Part shown: piece after piece, positions 34,635-48,639 of the stretch | Position numbering within the stretch: the stretch's first letter is position 1 | Layout: every line of letters begins with the position of its first letter | Source of the DNA: Saxidomus purpurata | Taxonomy: Eukaryota; Mollusca; Bivalvia; Venerida; Veneridae | DNA length: 64,000 nt | Assembly (NCBI GenBank): GCA_022818135.1 | Contig: JAFMSR010000009.1 | Location: 18,930,853 to 18,994,852, forward strand | Direction of reading: 5' to 3' | Notes under the pieces: generated by a model | Database searches by the model: none | What the model was told of the DNA's origin: nothing | Seen by the model: the letters and a program-made list of their open reading frames with translations, nothing else | Translations under genes and position numbers: made by a program

Positions 34635-35160
34635 CAGTCTTTGTGCACTTCCTAAATCTAGCAGATTATATTTTCCAAACATTGTAATGTATTAAATGAA
34701 AGTAAAATAATAACTAAATTCAATTTAAAATAATAACTTACATTGAAAAAGCATCATTTTAGCAGAAATAATCTACATAGAGATATTATGTGATATATCG
34801 CTATCAATTACAAAATCAACTTTACATAAATTATTGAACGTTTACGATACTGCAATGTATTTTAAAACGCTTATTTTACCGTTAATGACTGGAATGTAAT
34901 AGCGTAAACGCTTATTTTATCGTTAAGGACTGGAATGTAGTAGCGTAAACGCTTATTTTACCGTTAATGACTGGAATGTAAAGCGTAAACTTTTAGGTTT
35001 AGTATTAATACTTGCAAATATTATATTACTCAATGATTTTGAAGTTGTTTAGTTTGACACCGATTATAGAAGTTGCCTCTTTAATTTGACACAGTTATAT
35101 GCAGTGCCTCTTTTATGCGACACCAGTTATAGGGGTTGCCTCTTTTCCAAAAAGCACTGC
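34635..35160 (+). mobile_element. AGGGACATA-type MITE, expanded and diverged copy
   Basis: It starts with CTTCCTAAATCTAGCAGATTATATTT and ends with TATAGGGGTTGCCTCTTTT. Interior words match the 12487-12856 copy (TGAACGTTTACGATACTGCAA, TTTTAAAACGCTTATTTTACC, GACTGGAATGTA, TTTAGGTTTAGTATTAATA, GTTGTTTAGTTTGACAC). The outer TTAA signals have decayed. It is longer than other copies because of a 41-bp triplication. Confidence 0.6.
34865..34987 (+). repeat. 41-bp tandem triplication inside the MITE
   Basis: AAACGCTTATTTTA recurs at 34865, 34906 and 34947, each followed by CGTTAA.GACTGGAATGTA and AGCGT. The other MITE copies have this segment once, so it was amplified here. Confidence 0.9.
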
Positions 35161-35707
35161 AGCAATCGATAATGATAATGCATTGTTTCAAAATCCGTTA
35201 TGTCAAGTTGATTTATTTCTGTAATTTCCGATGTACATGTACATACACTGTGAAAACTTTCCAAAATCTGAAACCACTCTCCCAACTTTGAATTACAAAG
35301 ATTATCTCAAATAGTTTTTGGTGATAAAAGAGCACAGCTGTCACCAGAGCTAACATTAATATGTTGTTTTAACATTATGGCCCCAAACAATATTACTAGT
35401 TAGTTACTAATGGTAAGAAATATGAAGAAAGTAAGAAAGTTAAAAGTCTGGATATTTAAGAAGTGGACATCTTATTTAGATTTAAACCACTGCTACATGT
35501 AGTTTTCATTCTAACTTCGAGAAGAATCAAACTATCGCAAAGGTTTGTATATACATGTATAGTACATGCATATTTCGTCCTTGAGATATATTAATGTATT
35601 ATTGTGGTCGTCGTAATTTATTTCCGCCTTCTTTATCTCTGGCTGACTGCTGCATGTCACAGTGAGATTTACAGGTATATGCTTTCTCGGCTGTTCGAAT
35701 TCGTCGA

Positions 35708-35773
35708 TATGTTGTTGTTGTTGTTGTTGTTGGTGTTGCTGTTGTTGTGAAAAATGATGTTGCTGTTGTTGTA
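35708..35773 (+). repeat. (TTG)n / (GTT)n imperfect microsatellite
   Basis: A perfect run of TTG followed by variants (GTGTTGCTG, ATGATGTTGCTG). It creates artificial poly-Thr and poly-Val frames. Confidence 0.92.
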
Positions 35774-35863
35774 AATGAGTTTAAGTTATCATTCAAATTT
35801 AGTTTGCTCGAAATAAAAAGAAAACAGAAATTGAGATCCTACTTTCTTAAACAGTCACACAAA

Positions 35864-36025
35864 ATGTCTAGATGGCCAGGAATTGTCCGAAGAAAATGCA
35901 GACGATTCAGCCTATACAAATGCAGGAGCAAGATCAAATGCATTGAAAAGGCCATATCAGAGTTGAAAAGTGTTTACAATGTAGATAAGTTTGGGGACAT
36001 CCACGGCTCATGCTTTATTCAATAG
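35864..36025 (+). CDS. Candidate 53-residue basic Cys-containing peptide
   Basis: The ATG at 35864 is in good context (AAAATG) and the frame ends with TAG at 36023. The peptide is strongly basic in its first half (MSRWPGIVRRKCRRF, YKCRSKIKC), has four Cys and an amphipathic middle (IEKAISELKSVY). No signal peptide or known domain is seen. The frame is open upstream to 35747, but that part is microsatellite-derived. It may be a real small ORF, an exon, or chance. I found no second copy in the window to test conservation. Confidence 0.2.
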   Translation: MSRWPGIVRRKCRRFSLYKCRSKIKCIEKAISELKSVYNVDKFGDIHGSCFIQ

Positions 36026-39000
36026 TTTGACCTTCATGGGGTAAAACAAGGATATCTAGAAATACGTAATTATGCATCATAACTCGAATATATATACCAC
36101 CTACAGGTGTAGTTTTTTCTGGAATATTTCCTCTCTGCCTTAAAGCACTTACATGCACAAATGTAATAAGTTTTTTATGCTAATAGTTCTTCGAAGTTAA
36201 TACAACATTTGTTATATAATAATTTTATATCAATATATGCTATATAAGACCTTTGATGTTACAATTGTATGTATAAAATGCTATATTCTGCTAATGGCTT
36301 TCACATAATCTTTTTCAATGACGGCATCAAAATATGACGTTTCATATTTTCACTTCTTATTGTTGACTTACATAAGAAGATAGATCTAGTCGAAGAAAAA
36401 GGGATTTTGCTTTCTTTTACCGTTAGATCTGTAGTATATATATTTTCTTTCTGGAAAACTTTAAAAGATGATAGGAATTAAAAGGTTGTGATAGTTTACG
36501 ATCAAAAAGATTGGACAAAAAATAATGCAAAACTGAATTATAACTTTATATACAAAACTGAAAATAACTTTTAGTTACTCAATACAGCTACTTTGAATTT
36601 ATCTCATCTGCTTTGCGTTGTAAAATGTTTAAAAACATCTCTCAGACGTTTGCCTGATAGCGAGCGCATTATCTATTTACTTATCTAAATGTCCTGACAA
36701 CATATTCTTGCATCACGTCAAAGTTGCCTTTATCTCACCTGGAAGATCCGACGTCATTGTTTTGCAGCACGTAAAATCGAAGGTCTTGCAGGGTACATAT
36801 CTTTTCTTAAACTAGGGAATGAATGTACATGTAAGACATTTATTGTATCTGCTGAACGGGAAGTTTAATGTATGTATTTATGTATTGTATATAGTTTGGC
36901 TGTAGTTCTACAAACCATGAACACTCACGTGGATCAACGGAAATGCTTCTCCCTATGTTTGTCCCGTTCTGCATTTACTGGTAATTTACAGAGATTACTG
37001 GTAAGTTGTCTAAATTGAGTATAAAGTTCAGATTTATACTCAATCAGTTGACAAATTCATACCATAACTCAATAGATTCAAATACTTGTTTATAACTACA
37101 TATTTTGTTTCAGTGAAAATAAATAACAAAACAATGTGAATGTCAGATTTAAACGAAAGAGTGTTATTTTGTTAGTGTTATGTTACGTGACCATCGCTGT
37201 ATCAAAAATGATATTCTAGGCTGTTATTCCCTTTTAAGCTTCGATGGACTTATTTAAATAGATTATTAAGAACTTTCAGACGACATAGACGTGTCTATAT
37301 AACTTACCTACGCGTTGAGCATTTATTTGTACGAGGCCGGAGAATTAATGCAGGTTTTGGCTGCTTCAAAATACCCGTCACAGTCGCCTAATAAGTCAAT
37401 TACATGTAAAATGTATTTACCATTTTCCTGGCACATTTCGTTTTAATTCGATACTGAAACGTTTAGTACATGTAACTATTCGTTTATATTTTACTAACTA
37501 TTGCGCACAACGACGTTCCCGTTTTACGCCATACGTTGTATCTACGACTCCAGTATTTTGGGGTATTTCACTTACAACTGTACAGTAAGTTCAAAATATC
37601 AACCGTTTTATTTCGGTAGACTGTTGAATGACATACCTGTTGTTGTTTAGATTTTTTATGGTCCTGGTCAAGTCCGTACATGTGCACGGTAATAGTAAGA
37701 CATATAGTACGTAAATGAAACTATGTTACCAAAGCAAATAAAGAACTTTTTAATCAATTTTACTGTAAAATAAAGGCTTGTAAATGTCTTATGAGAAAGA
37801 ACATTTTGTACACGTCGACTCATAATGTATGCCTTTGGAATCCATGCAACCTGAGTACTAAATACTTACTAGGTTATTTCCGATTTGTTCGGCTTGTAAA
37901 GAACAGACTGCCTCTTTGTTGGTTTGAAACTGGCATAAATACAAAGAAAGTATCAGGAAAAATAGTTAGATATAATCTTGAGCTTGTACACTATTATTTG
38001 ACAAATAGTTTGCCTTTCATCAACTCTAGTTTTAGTAAAATCTCAGTATTATCACAATGGTTATCATAATGGACAAGTACATGAACATAGATAAACTCAG
38101 GTATGATTATTTATTTCATTTTTCTGTTCACAGAAATGGAAAATAAGATTTCATTGAGTGATAAATAGCTTAGCGACCAAGGGTGGTCTTCAAGTATAAT
38201 GGAATATTGGGAAACTTTCTAGCATTTGTGTTGTGTTTTGTGAATGAACCGTCGCGTTAATTTACATGTAAAACTATATAAAATAATGTGTGTAGCAGTG
38301 ATTGATTTATAAGGAAGGTAGGTGATATCTTTTTATTTTTTCATTATCTTATCTTGTCGTCTTATCAGTGCAATTATAGAGACGCGTACATTTGTAGAAA
38401 TAAATGAAGGGACGTCGGAGTCAGCTAAAACATACATGCATTTCATACCGTATTTTTATTTGAATACGACTTATTTCCAAATTTACGAAGGGGTTCTCGT
38501 TTAAATATGTGTTTTTCCAAAATATAAGATATGTCAATATAAACAAGGCAGTCGTATAATCGTGCATAGACTGTGGATTCTATCGATAGTCACTGCATGG
38601 TTATTAATTGCATGTTGTAATTCTATGCAATATTTCGGAAAGTATTGTGACAATTAATGAGTCATAGGCAAGCTTGTCTGGTTACTGCATTTAATTTATT
38701 AAATTCAAAGTAGAAAAACAAATTGGCTGTAAGAGTAAGGCTGGCCACTTTGAAGAGCGAAAACACTCATTCCATATAGTATACATTGTTTATTCTAACC
38801 TTTCTAGTCTAAAGTGTCTTCATATGCCACGTGGAACTATGATAATAAACGTTTAGGCGGCTAAATATCTACATGTAAGCTTAAATTGCCCTTGTTTCAA
38901 ACATTGACAAACCAATACTTTTTGTATGGGATATTCATTGAAGAATTTCTGACTGAATAGCGAAAATGCAGATCAGGACCGAACAGAATCCCGGTAAACT

Positions 39001-42000
39001 TTATCATTATTTTCATTTATTTTCTGCTGGCAGGATAAAGGCAAACGGAAATGAGTGTATACTGAATATTTCTCTCTAAAGTATAAACGGCATGTGAAGA
39101 AACTATGCAATAGGAAGAAATGTATTTTAGAAACAAGTGTTTAAATCATGTTGAATTACAACAATTGTATGATAGTTGTTTTCATTACATTTTACAACCT
39201 ATGATGCTAGAAACTTTAGATTCCCACTCGAAACAAAATAACATGTAATAAGACTCGAAACGATTACAAAGACTAACAAGAATCTATTTACATTTCTCAA
39301 ATGCATTTGCAATATATTTTCTCACAAAACAAAACAAATCAAATTCGAGTTAAAGAATATCTTAATTATTTAGATCGTTTCGTCTTGATTGACTGCGTTT
39401 GTTCTTCGGGAAACCAAGCAATAGGTGATAACAATTGTTTGACGTTTGAACAACATTACCTGATACTACTACTAACGATTTAGTCTTATATTTCATCTTC
39501 TCATTCAGATACACACATACGTATTAAGAATTCAAACTTCTTACATTTCGTTCCATTATTAATATTAATCTTCGTTATACTTCTTCAGATATTCCCTGTC
39601 TTCTTAAGAAACGAAGTATTTAATTTTCTTAACATATCTATTGACCTGACACTTTTGTCAAAGTCTGTTTCAATTATTACAAGTTCTAAGAATAGCTGAC
39701 AACTATAGGATAGATCACAACTCATTTCTGAAGCGCAATGCCTCATTACCAACCCCTTAAAATAAAGAATTCAGGCAAACAATAATTGCATGGTTAACAA
39801 CTGACGCAATTAGTTATAAACCTCCGCTTCAAGAAAGAGCTTTTTGCCCGGAAAAAGGTAATAACAAGTATTATATATCTGAGAAATATCCACAGACAGC
39901 GCATATAATGTGTCTTTTTGTCTGTTAACAGGTGGGATTAGATATTTGAGGTATTTGTCTTCATTTGTTTTTATAATTTATTTTCTTAGATTGATAGAGA
40001 GTGTAGATAGGCGGGCTGGTAAGAAGGCAGGTAGGTAGGTAGATTTCGGCAAGGAATGCATGTACTCACGGACAGTCAAAACAACATGTATAGTAAAATT
40101 TCAAGAAAATAATAAAACATGAAGAATGATGAGCCATGACGTTCACACCAACACCTTGGATAACACAAAAAAGAATAATTACTCTTATTTCCATAGTAGT
40201 CCGTTGAGTTGGTGCCATGACACAGAGAGGAATTTGAATTCTTAATATCACGTACACATTTTCAATATCAAGTATGCTAAAGATTTTTGCACCTTAGAAA
40301 TATTAGGATACTATTACAATAACGTTCAAATGTAAGTGTAATTAAAATACGTATGTAACAAATTAACTCTTTTACAGTTAATTTTTCACAGTTAAGCTTG
40401 ATTTGTAGTACATGTAACTGCATTAACGTCACGGATATTTTTATATCATAATTATAAGGCATATTCATATATCACATGAATGACTTAATATCACATACTT
40501 TTTGTCATTATTATTTTTATTAGGCATATTCATGTATAACATAAATGCCTAACTTACATTAAAAGCAAAACGAAAACATAATTGCCTTAATACGGCATAC
40601 TTATTGCTTCAATTTCGTGGCTTTCATGCACAAACTAATTATAATTTCATCAAAAATAGTTAATTGTGTTTCTCTCGATAGTATCTATTTATTTGGTGCA
40701 AAATAACAAAGGTTGTCCAACTCCTAACTCGAGGTTGTATGTTTAGTGTTGCTTCCTAGCGGAAATATATTGACTAAAGCCTCATTATCTGGAAAATATA
40801 TTATTCATAAGGTATGTTTGGTTTGTAATGTTGTAATACAAACAATTTGAAAACATATGCCAGTAAGATTCATCGACGTAGAAAGGTAAACTTAATAGAT
40901 GAGTAATAAATATAGACTGGTACTTTGTAAACAATCCAGAAAGTATTAAATTATAACCCGAAAAATAGAATAGAATAGCCCAACGAGGGATTAGACGGGA
41001 ACAGTAGAATAGTTTTTGTAGGTACAGAAATGAAAAAGGAACAAAAACAAATAGTGTAGATGTATTCGTGATAATATGTTCACGCAAGTGAAAATTAAGT
41101 CTTAATTTAGTTGCAGTTTTATTCCAAAAAGTTACCATTCACAGCAAACCGATGGCATAGAACATTGCTACTCTTCAAGTTATTTTACAGTTTTAAGATT
41201 TTTAAGGGAGCGCCTGACTGTTGCTTAATAGTTTCTGCAAAATCCTTAAAGTTATATTTTCTCGATATATCAAGAAAGTTTGTTTGTTTTTTTCAATCGA
41301 AAAACATGTATGTGTTAGCAAATTTAAATTATGTCGCAATGGCACATTTAAACACCAGTCCTGAATTTTCGATATTTCTTGCAGAAATCACCGTATCTTC
41401 TGCTCATTCTAATCGACACCCTAATTGCTCCAGTGCGCTCCGTGAGTGATACATGTATCATAAGTTCTGAATGTATGTCCTAACCATATAAACATTATGG
41501 TCTATTTTTTTCTACCAAGATGTCAAACTAACTTGAGCCGTTGAACGCAGTTTAATCACATCTTTTGTCAAAGAATTTTATTGAGCACTGTATGTCAAGC
41601 AGATCGAGCAGTAATTCGTTCTTTACAAGACATTTAGCGAGCATATAAAAACCCGGATTTGCCAGTATGGCTTAGGGATATAAATTTGATTTTTTTCAAC
41701 TGGTAATGCTATTTTATTACACTTACTTTACTGCCAAGGCGTATGCGTTAATTTATGCACTGCTACGTTAAACTAACATAAATCCGGTAGGTAAAAAGAA
41801 CAACCAGCCACGAACAAACAACCAAGACAATAAATAGTTTAAATGTAAAAGTTTAAATTTCTCCAGTTTCGTCAGTGCTCAATTTACAGAACAATTAATT
41901 TTCAAATATTACACATGTTCATGAAGAAACACGTTGCAAGTTGTAATTGGTAACGTTATTTATTGTCAAGGGAAATCATACTATTATTGGAGGCAATTAA

Positions 42001-42122
42001 TTAAGGAGTGTATAAGAAAAGTTAAATTATTAAAACAGAGAAAAAAATTTATACGTAAAAATATTGTAATAAAATAATAATTAGCATCCTTTTTAGTTGT
42101 GTTCATTTAGGAAATAGAATTT
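36026..42122. other. Long stretch without recognised gene
   Basis: I see no conserved domain, tRNA or bounded mobile element. A small (GGTA)n-like patch lies at 40025-40042 (GGCAGGTAGGTAGGTAG). The longest frames, 40785-41138 (minus) and 41111-41449 (plus), are low-complexity mixtures of Phe, Leu and Tyr expected in AT-rich DNA. Confidence 0.4.
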
Positions 42123-42270
42123 ACTTTTGCGTGTCATACCGACTTGTTTATCACTGCCAGGAGTGTAGATGCGTAGTAATCTAATCACGATGGCTGAAAG
42201 CCTAAGCGACTAATTACGAAGCATTTGAACGAGAAACAGTGATAAACAAACCGGTATGTCACGCAAAAGT
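42123..42270. mobile_element. 148-bp foldback element or RNA hairpin
   Basis: Arms 42123-42156 and 42237-42270 match at 31 of 34 positions (ACTTTTGCGTG, CATACCG, TTGTTTATCACTG). The 80-base centre pairs further (ATGCGTAGTAATCTAATC with GACTAATTACGAAGCAT). No TSD is evident. The low arm divergence suggests recent spread as a MITE or maintained pairing. Confidence 0.85.
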
Positions 42271-43165
42271 TCTTATAGCTCATAACAATCCAAAATAGAT
42301 TTTTAAAAATGCAGCGTGTTTTATTTTATGCGGACATTTATTAAGTGCGTCATAAGGCACAATTAAAAGTCATTTATGACGTCCTAACGGCTCACGCTTC
42401 AAATCGTAGTTTATTGCAAATTTTAGAACAATTGATTGCCTTCTTCTTTTAGCTGTCAAACAGAATGAGTAATGTTAAAATGTATCGTTCCGAGCAGAAT
42501 AGTTAGGCAAACCGTGTTACACTGCGCGCTGAGTTGTAACTAGGACTGTAACAATAGTAAAGTTGCACCAATACAGTGTAACGTAAAACTATAAGCATTA
42601 TTGAAAAAATGTTGACATCGTTTAATTTTAAGTTTAAACTACTATAATATACGGTGTACAATATAAACATGTAACTGCAACAGGATAAATAAAGATCATA
42701 ACTTTAGCAGGATTTTGACCCGTGAGCTATAACCTATTATAGAATATAAAAATATAAAAGTGCTGTCACGGCTCAATGCATACACTATAACATTACAATA
42801 TAGCAAAGAACTAGATCAGTGTTGAAACCAACGCAAATGTTTCAGGTAATGGAAATATCAAAAAAAGATCAAATATGTTGGATAATTTGTTTTTTTATCA
42901 GGTAGGTCTTCGAATAAGAGTTTGATTTGACTAATGTCCGCATGAACTGTGCAAATGTAATTAAAAGCAAGTGATGAGTTACATGTAGTCAATACAATAT
43001 TTTTTTTTTACAGTTTAGATGAGTTTTATACGTGATTTATAAACTTTAACATCAGGGAATGCGTCATATATATGTTTTTTATGCTAACTGAAGGAATACC
43101 GGTACCGACATGGTACATGTAGCTACATGTTGCTGACGTCTTATTTTAGATATACAAATACAGCA

Positions 43166-43215
43166 ACAGGGCAGTAAAACAGTTTCAGTAAAACAGTAGC
43201 AGTAAAACAGTAACA
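43166..43215 (+). repeat. Short tandem repeat CAGTAAAACAGT
   Basis: Three adjoining versions of CAGTAAAACAGT separated by TT, AG and similar spacers. Confidence 0.85.
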
Positions 43216-43691
43216 TCGTTTCATCATTACTGGATTGCATCTGGAATTTTGGTATTAACAATTTGGGTATAAACAGTTAAGTTGTTGAAATATGTATTAC
43301 TGTTTCCGGCGCAGCCGTATCAAACTTATTTGTGACCGGAAGTTGGTAACCTTTCAACCACCATGGAATGACACATATAATGTATAAAAGTTTTTGGGTT
43401 AAATATTTACTTTGAAACGCACCTTATAATTGGATGATAGTGAAATAAAATGGTCAATAAAATACTCTTGCGTTTTCAGACTTTCATGATGGTTTTGTAA
43501 TTTTAGTACGTCAATAATTCAGATCGTGTGCATGTAACATAGTATATTGCTACTTCCAAACTAATTTTAATTATGAGCGTAGAATTATTCAACTTTCCCG
43601 ACCAGTGAATAACGGTCAATACTTCAAGTGACATATTTGATAAGAAAAACAAGGATTAAGTTTGTTTTCCTGATCAATCTGTAACGGGAGA

Positions 43692-43785
43692 GACCTTGTA
43701 TCATTATTGGAGAGTAAATGTGCAAGCGCCCAGTTAGCGTTTTGTAAGTGAAGGGTTCCAGGTTCGCGTCCCGGTCAAGGTATAC
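43692..43785 (+). mobile_element. tRNA-like sequence, possible SINE head
   Basis: A good B box (GGTTCGCGTCCC) sits in a near-paired T arm (CCAGG/CCCGG). ACCTTG about 80 bases upstream can pair with CAAGGT after the T arm as an acceptor stem. TTTTTT, a pol III stop, follows at about 43789. The A box and anticodon arm are not convincing, so a functional tRNA is unlikely. Confidence 0.4.
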
Positions 43786-43799
43786 TTTTTTGTCTCAAC

Positions 43800-45417
43800 C
43801 TGTGCCTCAGCCTGTGACATTTGGCGCTTTCTTACTGCATAAAGATAAAAATTGACAGAAATATTTACTATGAAATCTAGCTACCTATTTCATGAACTTC
43901 TATATACTCAAAATCGCAATGACTTTGAAATTCGTTTTTGCAGATAGTTCTTGTTTAATTGTTTTAAATTGAAATTGTTGCATTGCTTAGAGTTTATTTG
44001 TAGTGGATACCTAGACGAGAATAATTTGTTCGATGGGTGTAAAACCGACAATAGTTTTAAGGAGTTTTAAGTATAACTCATATATACATGTATAGAAGAG
44101 TTCGACATTAAATAACAAACTATTATTTAATATGTAGCGAACACATTCAAATACACGGACGTGAAGTTCAATTCCTACTGACAGTTCGTTTATTTCAAGG
44201 ATTCCAGTCGGCTCGGTTAAGATGTTTATTGTTTTTACCACCATATTATTTGACATGAAACCATAGGCTAGACGGTTCGCTTCATTGACACTTGTTTACA
44301 TTTCGTTCCACAAATGTTTTTTTTTAAGATGAATTCGTTTGGGAGCATATCAAATTATTTGCTTGAATAAAAACACCTATAATACAATGTAGAAAGAGTG
44401 TCGGAGCCTATGGAAATCGATTTGAATGCCTGTTTTCGTAAGATCTGAGTAAATCTGAATTTCAAGAGTAAAATGTTGTAATGAAATACATACCGCTGTT
44501 TAGTTCTGAAGTTATGTTCTGAAAATTGACGCGACAGTGTTCATTTCGCACATCTCATAGTTGTTTTTCTCATATTATGTTTTACTTGTCAGATAAAACA
44601 ACTTCTCATCTCAACAAATGCATTAACTCGCTATTATAATGTGCAAATCGGACAGATCATGAATGAAAATCTCATTTCCTCTGTAAATGGAATATGCTTG
44701 TTTTTCTAAAACGTTTTGGTAGAAATTCATATTAAGCGAAAAGGCGCATTAGATTAAACAACCAAAAAAACGTTCTGTCGTTAGAAGGCACAACTACTTA
44801 TTGATTGAGGGTTATGGGTCCGACTCTTGCTGATGACCATGTCTCTTTTATTTGATAAAGTTTGAAGTTTCGTAAATAGGAAAGGGTTCTTATAAATTTC
44901 CTTCACAGGAACGATTGTTAAGTAAATTCCCTGTCGAAATAATGACCGTAATATAGTTTAAGTGGGCGGTAAACCCATACCAACAAATCAAACTGCCGTT
45001 ACGATATCATAGATTTCATTCTTAACATTTTGTGTTGTGAACAATGGTCAGACTAGATACATCACACGAAGGAAACAGCTCATACAAAGATGTTTGTGCC
45101 AGATATTTGTAACAAATCATAGTTCAGTACAACAGTCCATTTAACGCCACATAATCGTGCTAATGAAAATTGGAAATCACATTGATAGGCACCACGGTTC
45201 TGCTAATGTTGAAAGAGATCGTGTTCTATGGCCAATAGAAATACCACCAAAGATAAGAAGCTAGAAGATATTTGTACTTTGAGTACCGAAATGAGCGATA
45301 AGATTTGAAGGTAGTAAACTAATTTAGGCTGTTTACGTTTTATATATAATTAGTATCGTCATGTACTTTGATGTTAACGCACTTTGATTTGGAACATGGT
45401 GGGGTAAGAGTGAGGTT
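43800..45417. other. Unannotated AT-rich stretch
   Basis: No gene or bounded repeat seen. Confidence 0.4.
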
Positions 45418-45699
<282 letters not shown>

Positions 45700-47814
45700 A
45701 TTACTTTTTACTTACTTTGGTTCAATACATATGTACAACAACTGAAAACTGATGCATGATGTTTAACATGTCATAGATGTATACATATTTTTCAAAGCAG
45801 TATGTAACTTATAATTACCAATATATATCATTTAGAAACATACATGAAGCAGACTAGAACGTGTAAAGGATTTTCACGTGTTCTTGTCTTAGTTACGTAA
45901 AAACACCTTTATTTTACCTAAAGTCAGCTCCTGATCTACAACAAATATAAGTACATGTACTAACCAAACGTTTAATCACTGAAAACATCTAAAAGTTCAT
46001 TTAAGTCTTAGTTATCATAAGATCAACATTTTGTCAGGAAAAGAAGCTGAAAGACTTGAAAGTAAAGAAAAGGACAATTCTTCAAACACCAATAATTAGC
46101 AAGTGTAAACTTGTATTGGAAACAATCAAAGTCTTCAATTCACCGAGTGTAAAGAGCTTCAGCCAAAGATGAAAATACATATTTTTGTTATTTTGTGTGA
46201 TTTAATGATACTTGATACATGTATCACCCCGACCCGCACAAACAATGAAAAAACTAATTTACTTTAAACGTGTTTTGCTCTACTCCAAAAACTTCGAGAT
46301 TTGGCCGTTAAGGACATTTCCTTATCTGTATAATTATACACAATGTAGAAATAAAACTTGCCTGTTGGAAGCTCGCCGTATTTAGTTACATCTATAATTC
46401 ATTAATGTGCTTGTAAAATGACAATATGTCTTAACTATAAACCGAACTAATAGGGAGACAATGTACTCCACCCATTTCATTTCCCAAAGGACTAATAGTA
46501 TCAGATTTTGTGAGAACTATGCCGTGTTCAATTAATTGTGTTGAGCCGTGCTGTCCCGTTATTTCTTGTTCTAAATTATTCCCCTGTATTGTGTTCTGAT
46601 TTTGTATTTGAACTCTAGAGGACTGGAAACAGTTGTATGTTTTATCTGGGCATACATTGTATACAATAACGATGTTTAAACAATGATTTGAATCAGATAA
46701 TTCTTGATTATAACAGGGCTATTGCATGCTGTTTAAGAGAATAATACTGACTGGTACATGTATTATCATATGTTTGATTTGTTCCGGATCTATTGTTGGC
46801 ATTTTAATGCGTAATTGTATTTGATCGTTTTCATTGATATATTTAGAAGCCGTTATACCTAATCCAAGGTGAAAAACATATGTAGGATTCTATGTATACG
46901 ATTGCATTAATTTTGCTGTAATTATCTCTTCAAAACCTATTTGACTTTAGTAGCAGAAAAAAAATTATTAAATAAATTCAGGTTCCTTAAAATAGCATGT
47001 TCCGCGTTGTTCATTCTACCTGTAATTTCTTGTTAATATCATGCAATCTTGCTATTGTCCGTCTTTCGACAGTGCCATTGATTGTTCAGTGTGGTTTCCT
47101 TAAAAATTTACAGACTGTAAAATGAACATTGCAGATCATGATCTGCACTGATCGCAAATACAACATTTATTGCCGCCAGCGTTATGACATACCGCGCAGT
47201 TTGATTGCATATGAAATATGTTTTGCATATAACAACATTGATAAATCTGAGCAAATATTGCTTTTATATGGTCATTTGTTAGTTTGCATAAGGTGTTTAA
47301 CTCGACTAATGACTCATGACTTTTTTCATTTAATGTTTTTTGAGAAATGCATAGCTTTATTAGCAGAATGGCTGGATAGGTGAGAACATACTCTTAAGTG
47401 TTTATTTCTATATTGTCTCTAGCTCTACATAATACAAATCATTTCCTTTCCGAGAGATAGAAATAAGCTGTTTTCGTTTGCTTGTAAAAGACACTTTGTG
47501 AATATTGCCCTTATAATAGAATGATTCACTAAGCTAAGGTAGCCTTCTTCGTAACCCGAATTGAAATAAATTCGTACCAACTAAACTTATTTAATGATCT
47601 TATACTTTTTGTTTCTCTGACGCGAAATGATTAGTGTTTGTTTTATGTTTTCCAGTGAATTACAGAGTTTTCTCAGTGAAATAAAAGTGATAATCCACAG
47701 TTTTGAAACAGGTGGATTACTATTTTTTTATTTTCCACTGTTTTTGCAATCTTAAACCTGGATTAGCGTCAAAAAGCATACCGAGCGTAATTAATGCTGG
47801 AAACTATGCGCCGA
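45700..47814. other. Unannotated AT-rich stretch
   Basis: No gene seen. It includes a perfect 16-bp palindrome, GCAGATCATGATCTGC, at 47131-47146. Confidence 0.4.
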
Positions 47815-47868
47815 TGACGTCGTTAAAATGACGTAATTTGCGCTATGTTTTCTAATGACGTTTCACGC
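47815..47868. promoter_or_regulatory. Second cluster of TGACGT sites
   Basis: TGACGTCG, TGACGTAA and TGACGTTT lie within about 50 bp, with GCGC and CACGCG nearby. It resembles the 25789-25848 cluster in words but not in spacing. A CREB/ATF-type site cluster is possible; function is unproven. Confidence 0.35.
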
Positions 47869-47937
47869 GATTTTCGAAATTTTATAGAAACAAACTCAAT
47901 AAAAGTAGAGTTTTAACAATAAATTAAACAGAAAAAC

Positions 47938-48082
47938 TGTTGGTATCGGTGTAATATCACGTTAATTGCACTCGTTAACACCAAAAGTTGTAATTGTCAT
48001 TCGTGGCTGCACCACTCGTGAAAATATCACTTTCGGTGCCCACTCGGTGAAATTAAAACGTGATCTTACACCGAAACCAACA
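47938..48082. mobile_element. 145-bp foldback MITE
   Basis: The left arm TGTTGGTATCGGTGTAATA is the inverted counterpart of the right arm ending TTACACCGAAACCAACA. The arms continue inward (ATCACGTTAATTGCAC with GTG.AATTAAAACGTGAT). The interior has mirrored CACTCG/CGAGTG words. No TSD was identified. Confidence 0.78.
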
Positions 48083-48234
48083 ATTATACTCTATATATTC
48101 TACTAGCTGTTTTTATTTGCTAATGTAATATAGTTACCTCTATCATAGGTGTATTCAACCTGGCCTTCGATTTCAGAGCAAAACTAATTTGTGACTAGCA
48201 AACTGGGTGTTAAGTTGGTACATGTAAGAATATC

Positions 48235-48540
48235 GTAATGTACGTCGACTGTTTTTAGACATCTATATACACTGTATGTACATTGTTATTCAATACCAAC
48301 TGCAGTCATCAAACCTCGAGAATAACTACTGCAAAATCTTATCCTGATCTTCTATTGATGAACATATCTATAATTATGTAACGTTCTGGGACAAGTATAA
48401 TTAATTCAATTAACAATGTATACATTAACTTATTAATAATTCACTCACTCCTGACCGTATAGTTAAGACAAGACTAAGTACAATTTGGTTATATCACATA
48501 GAAGCATACAAGGAAATAAAACAAAGAGGTCAATGATGTG
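48235..48540 (+). repeat. Local duplication, unit 1 left part
   Basis: Matches 49220-49420: TCGTA.GTACGTCGACT, TTTCAATTAAC, TTTACAT, CACTCACTCCTGACCGTA, AAGCATA, AAAGAGGTCAAT. The unit continues to 48640-49010, whose partner is at 51540-51890. Confidence 0.72.
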
Positions 48541-48639
48541 TAATACATGTACATAATGTACATGTATAGACATTAAATGTACATGTTTCTGGTACCTGGA
48601 CATATCTAGACTTTTTAAACCGGAACAAAGAAGTTGTTG

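Noticed and set aside
35599..35796. Poly-Thr frame on the minus strand
   Set aside because: Translation of the TTG microsatellite.
40785..41449. Two open frames of 117 and 112 codons on opposite strands
   Set aside because: Length is within chance for AT-rich DNA, composition is Phe/Leu/Tyr-heavy, and no domain is recognised.
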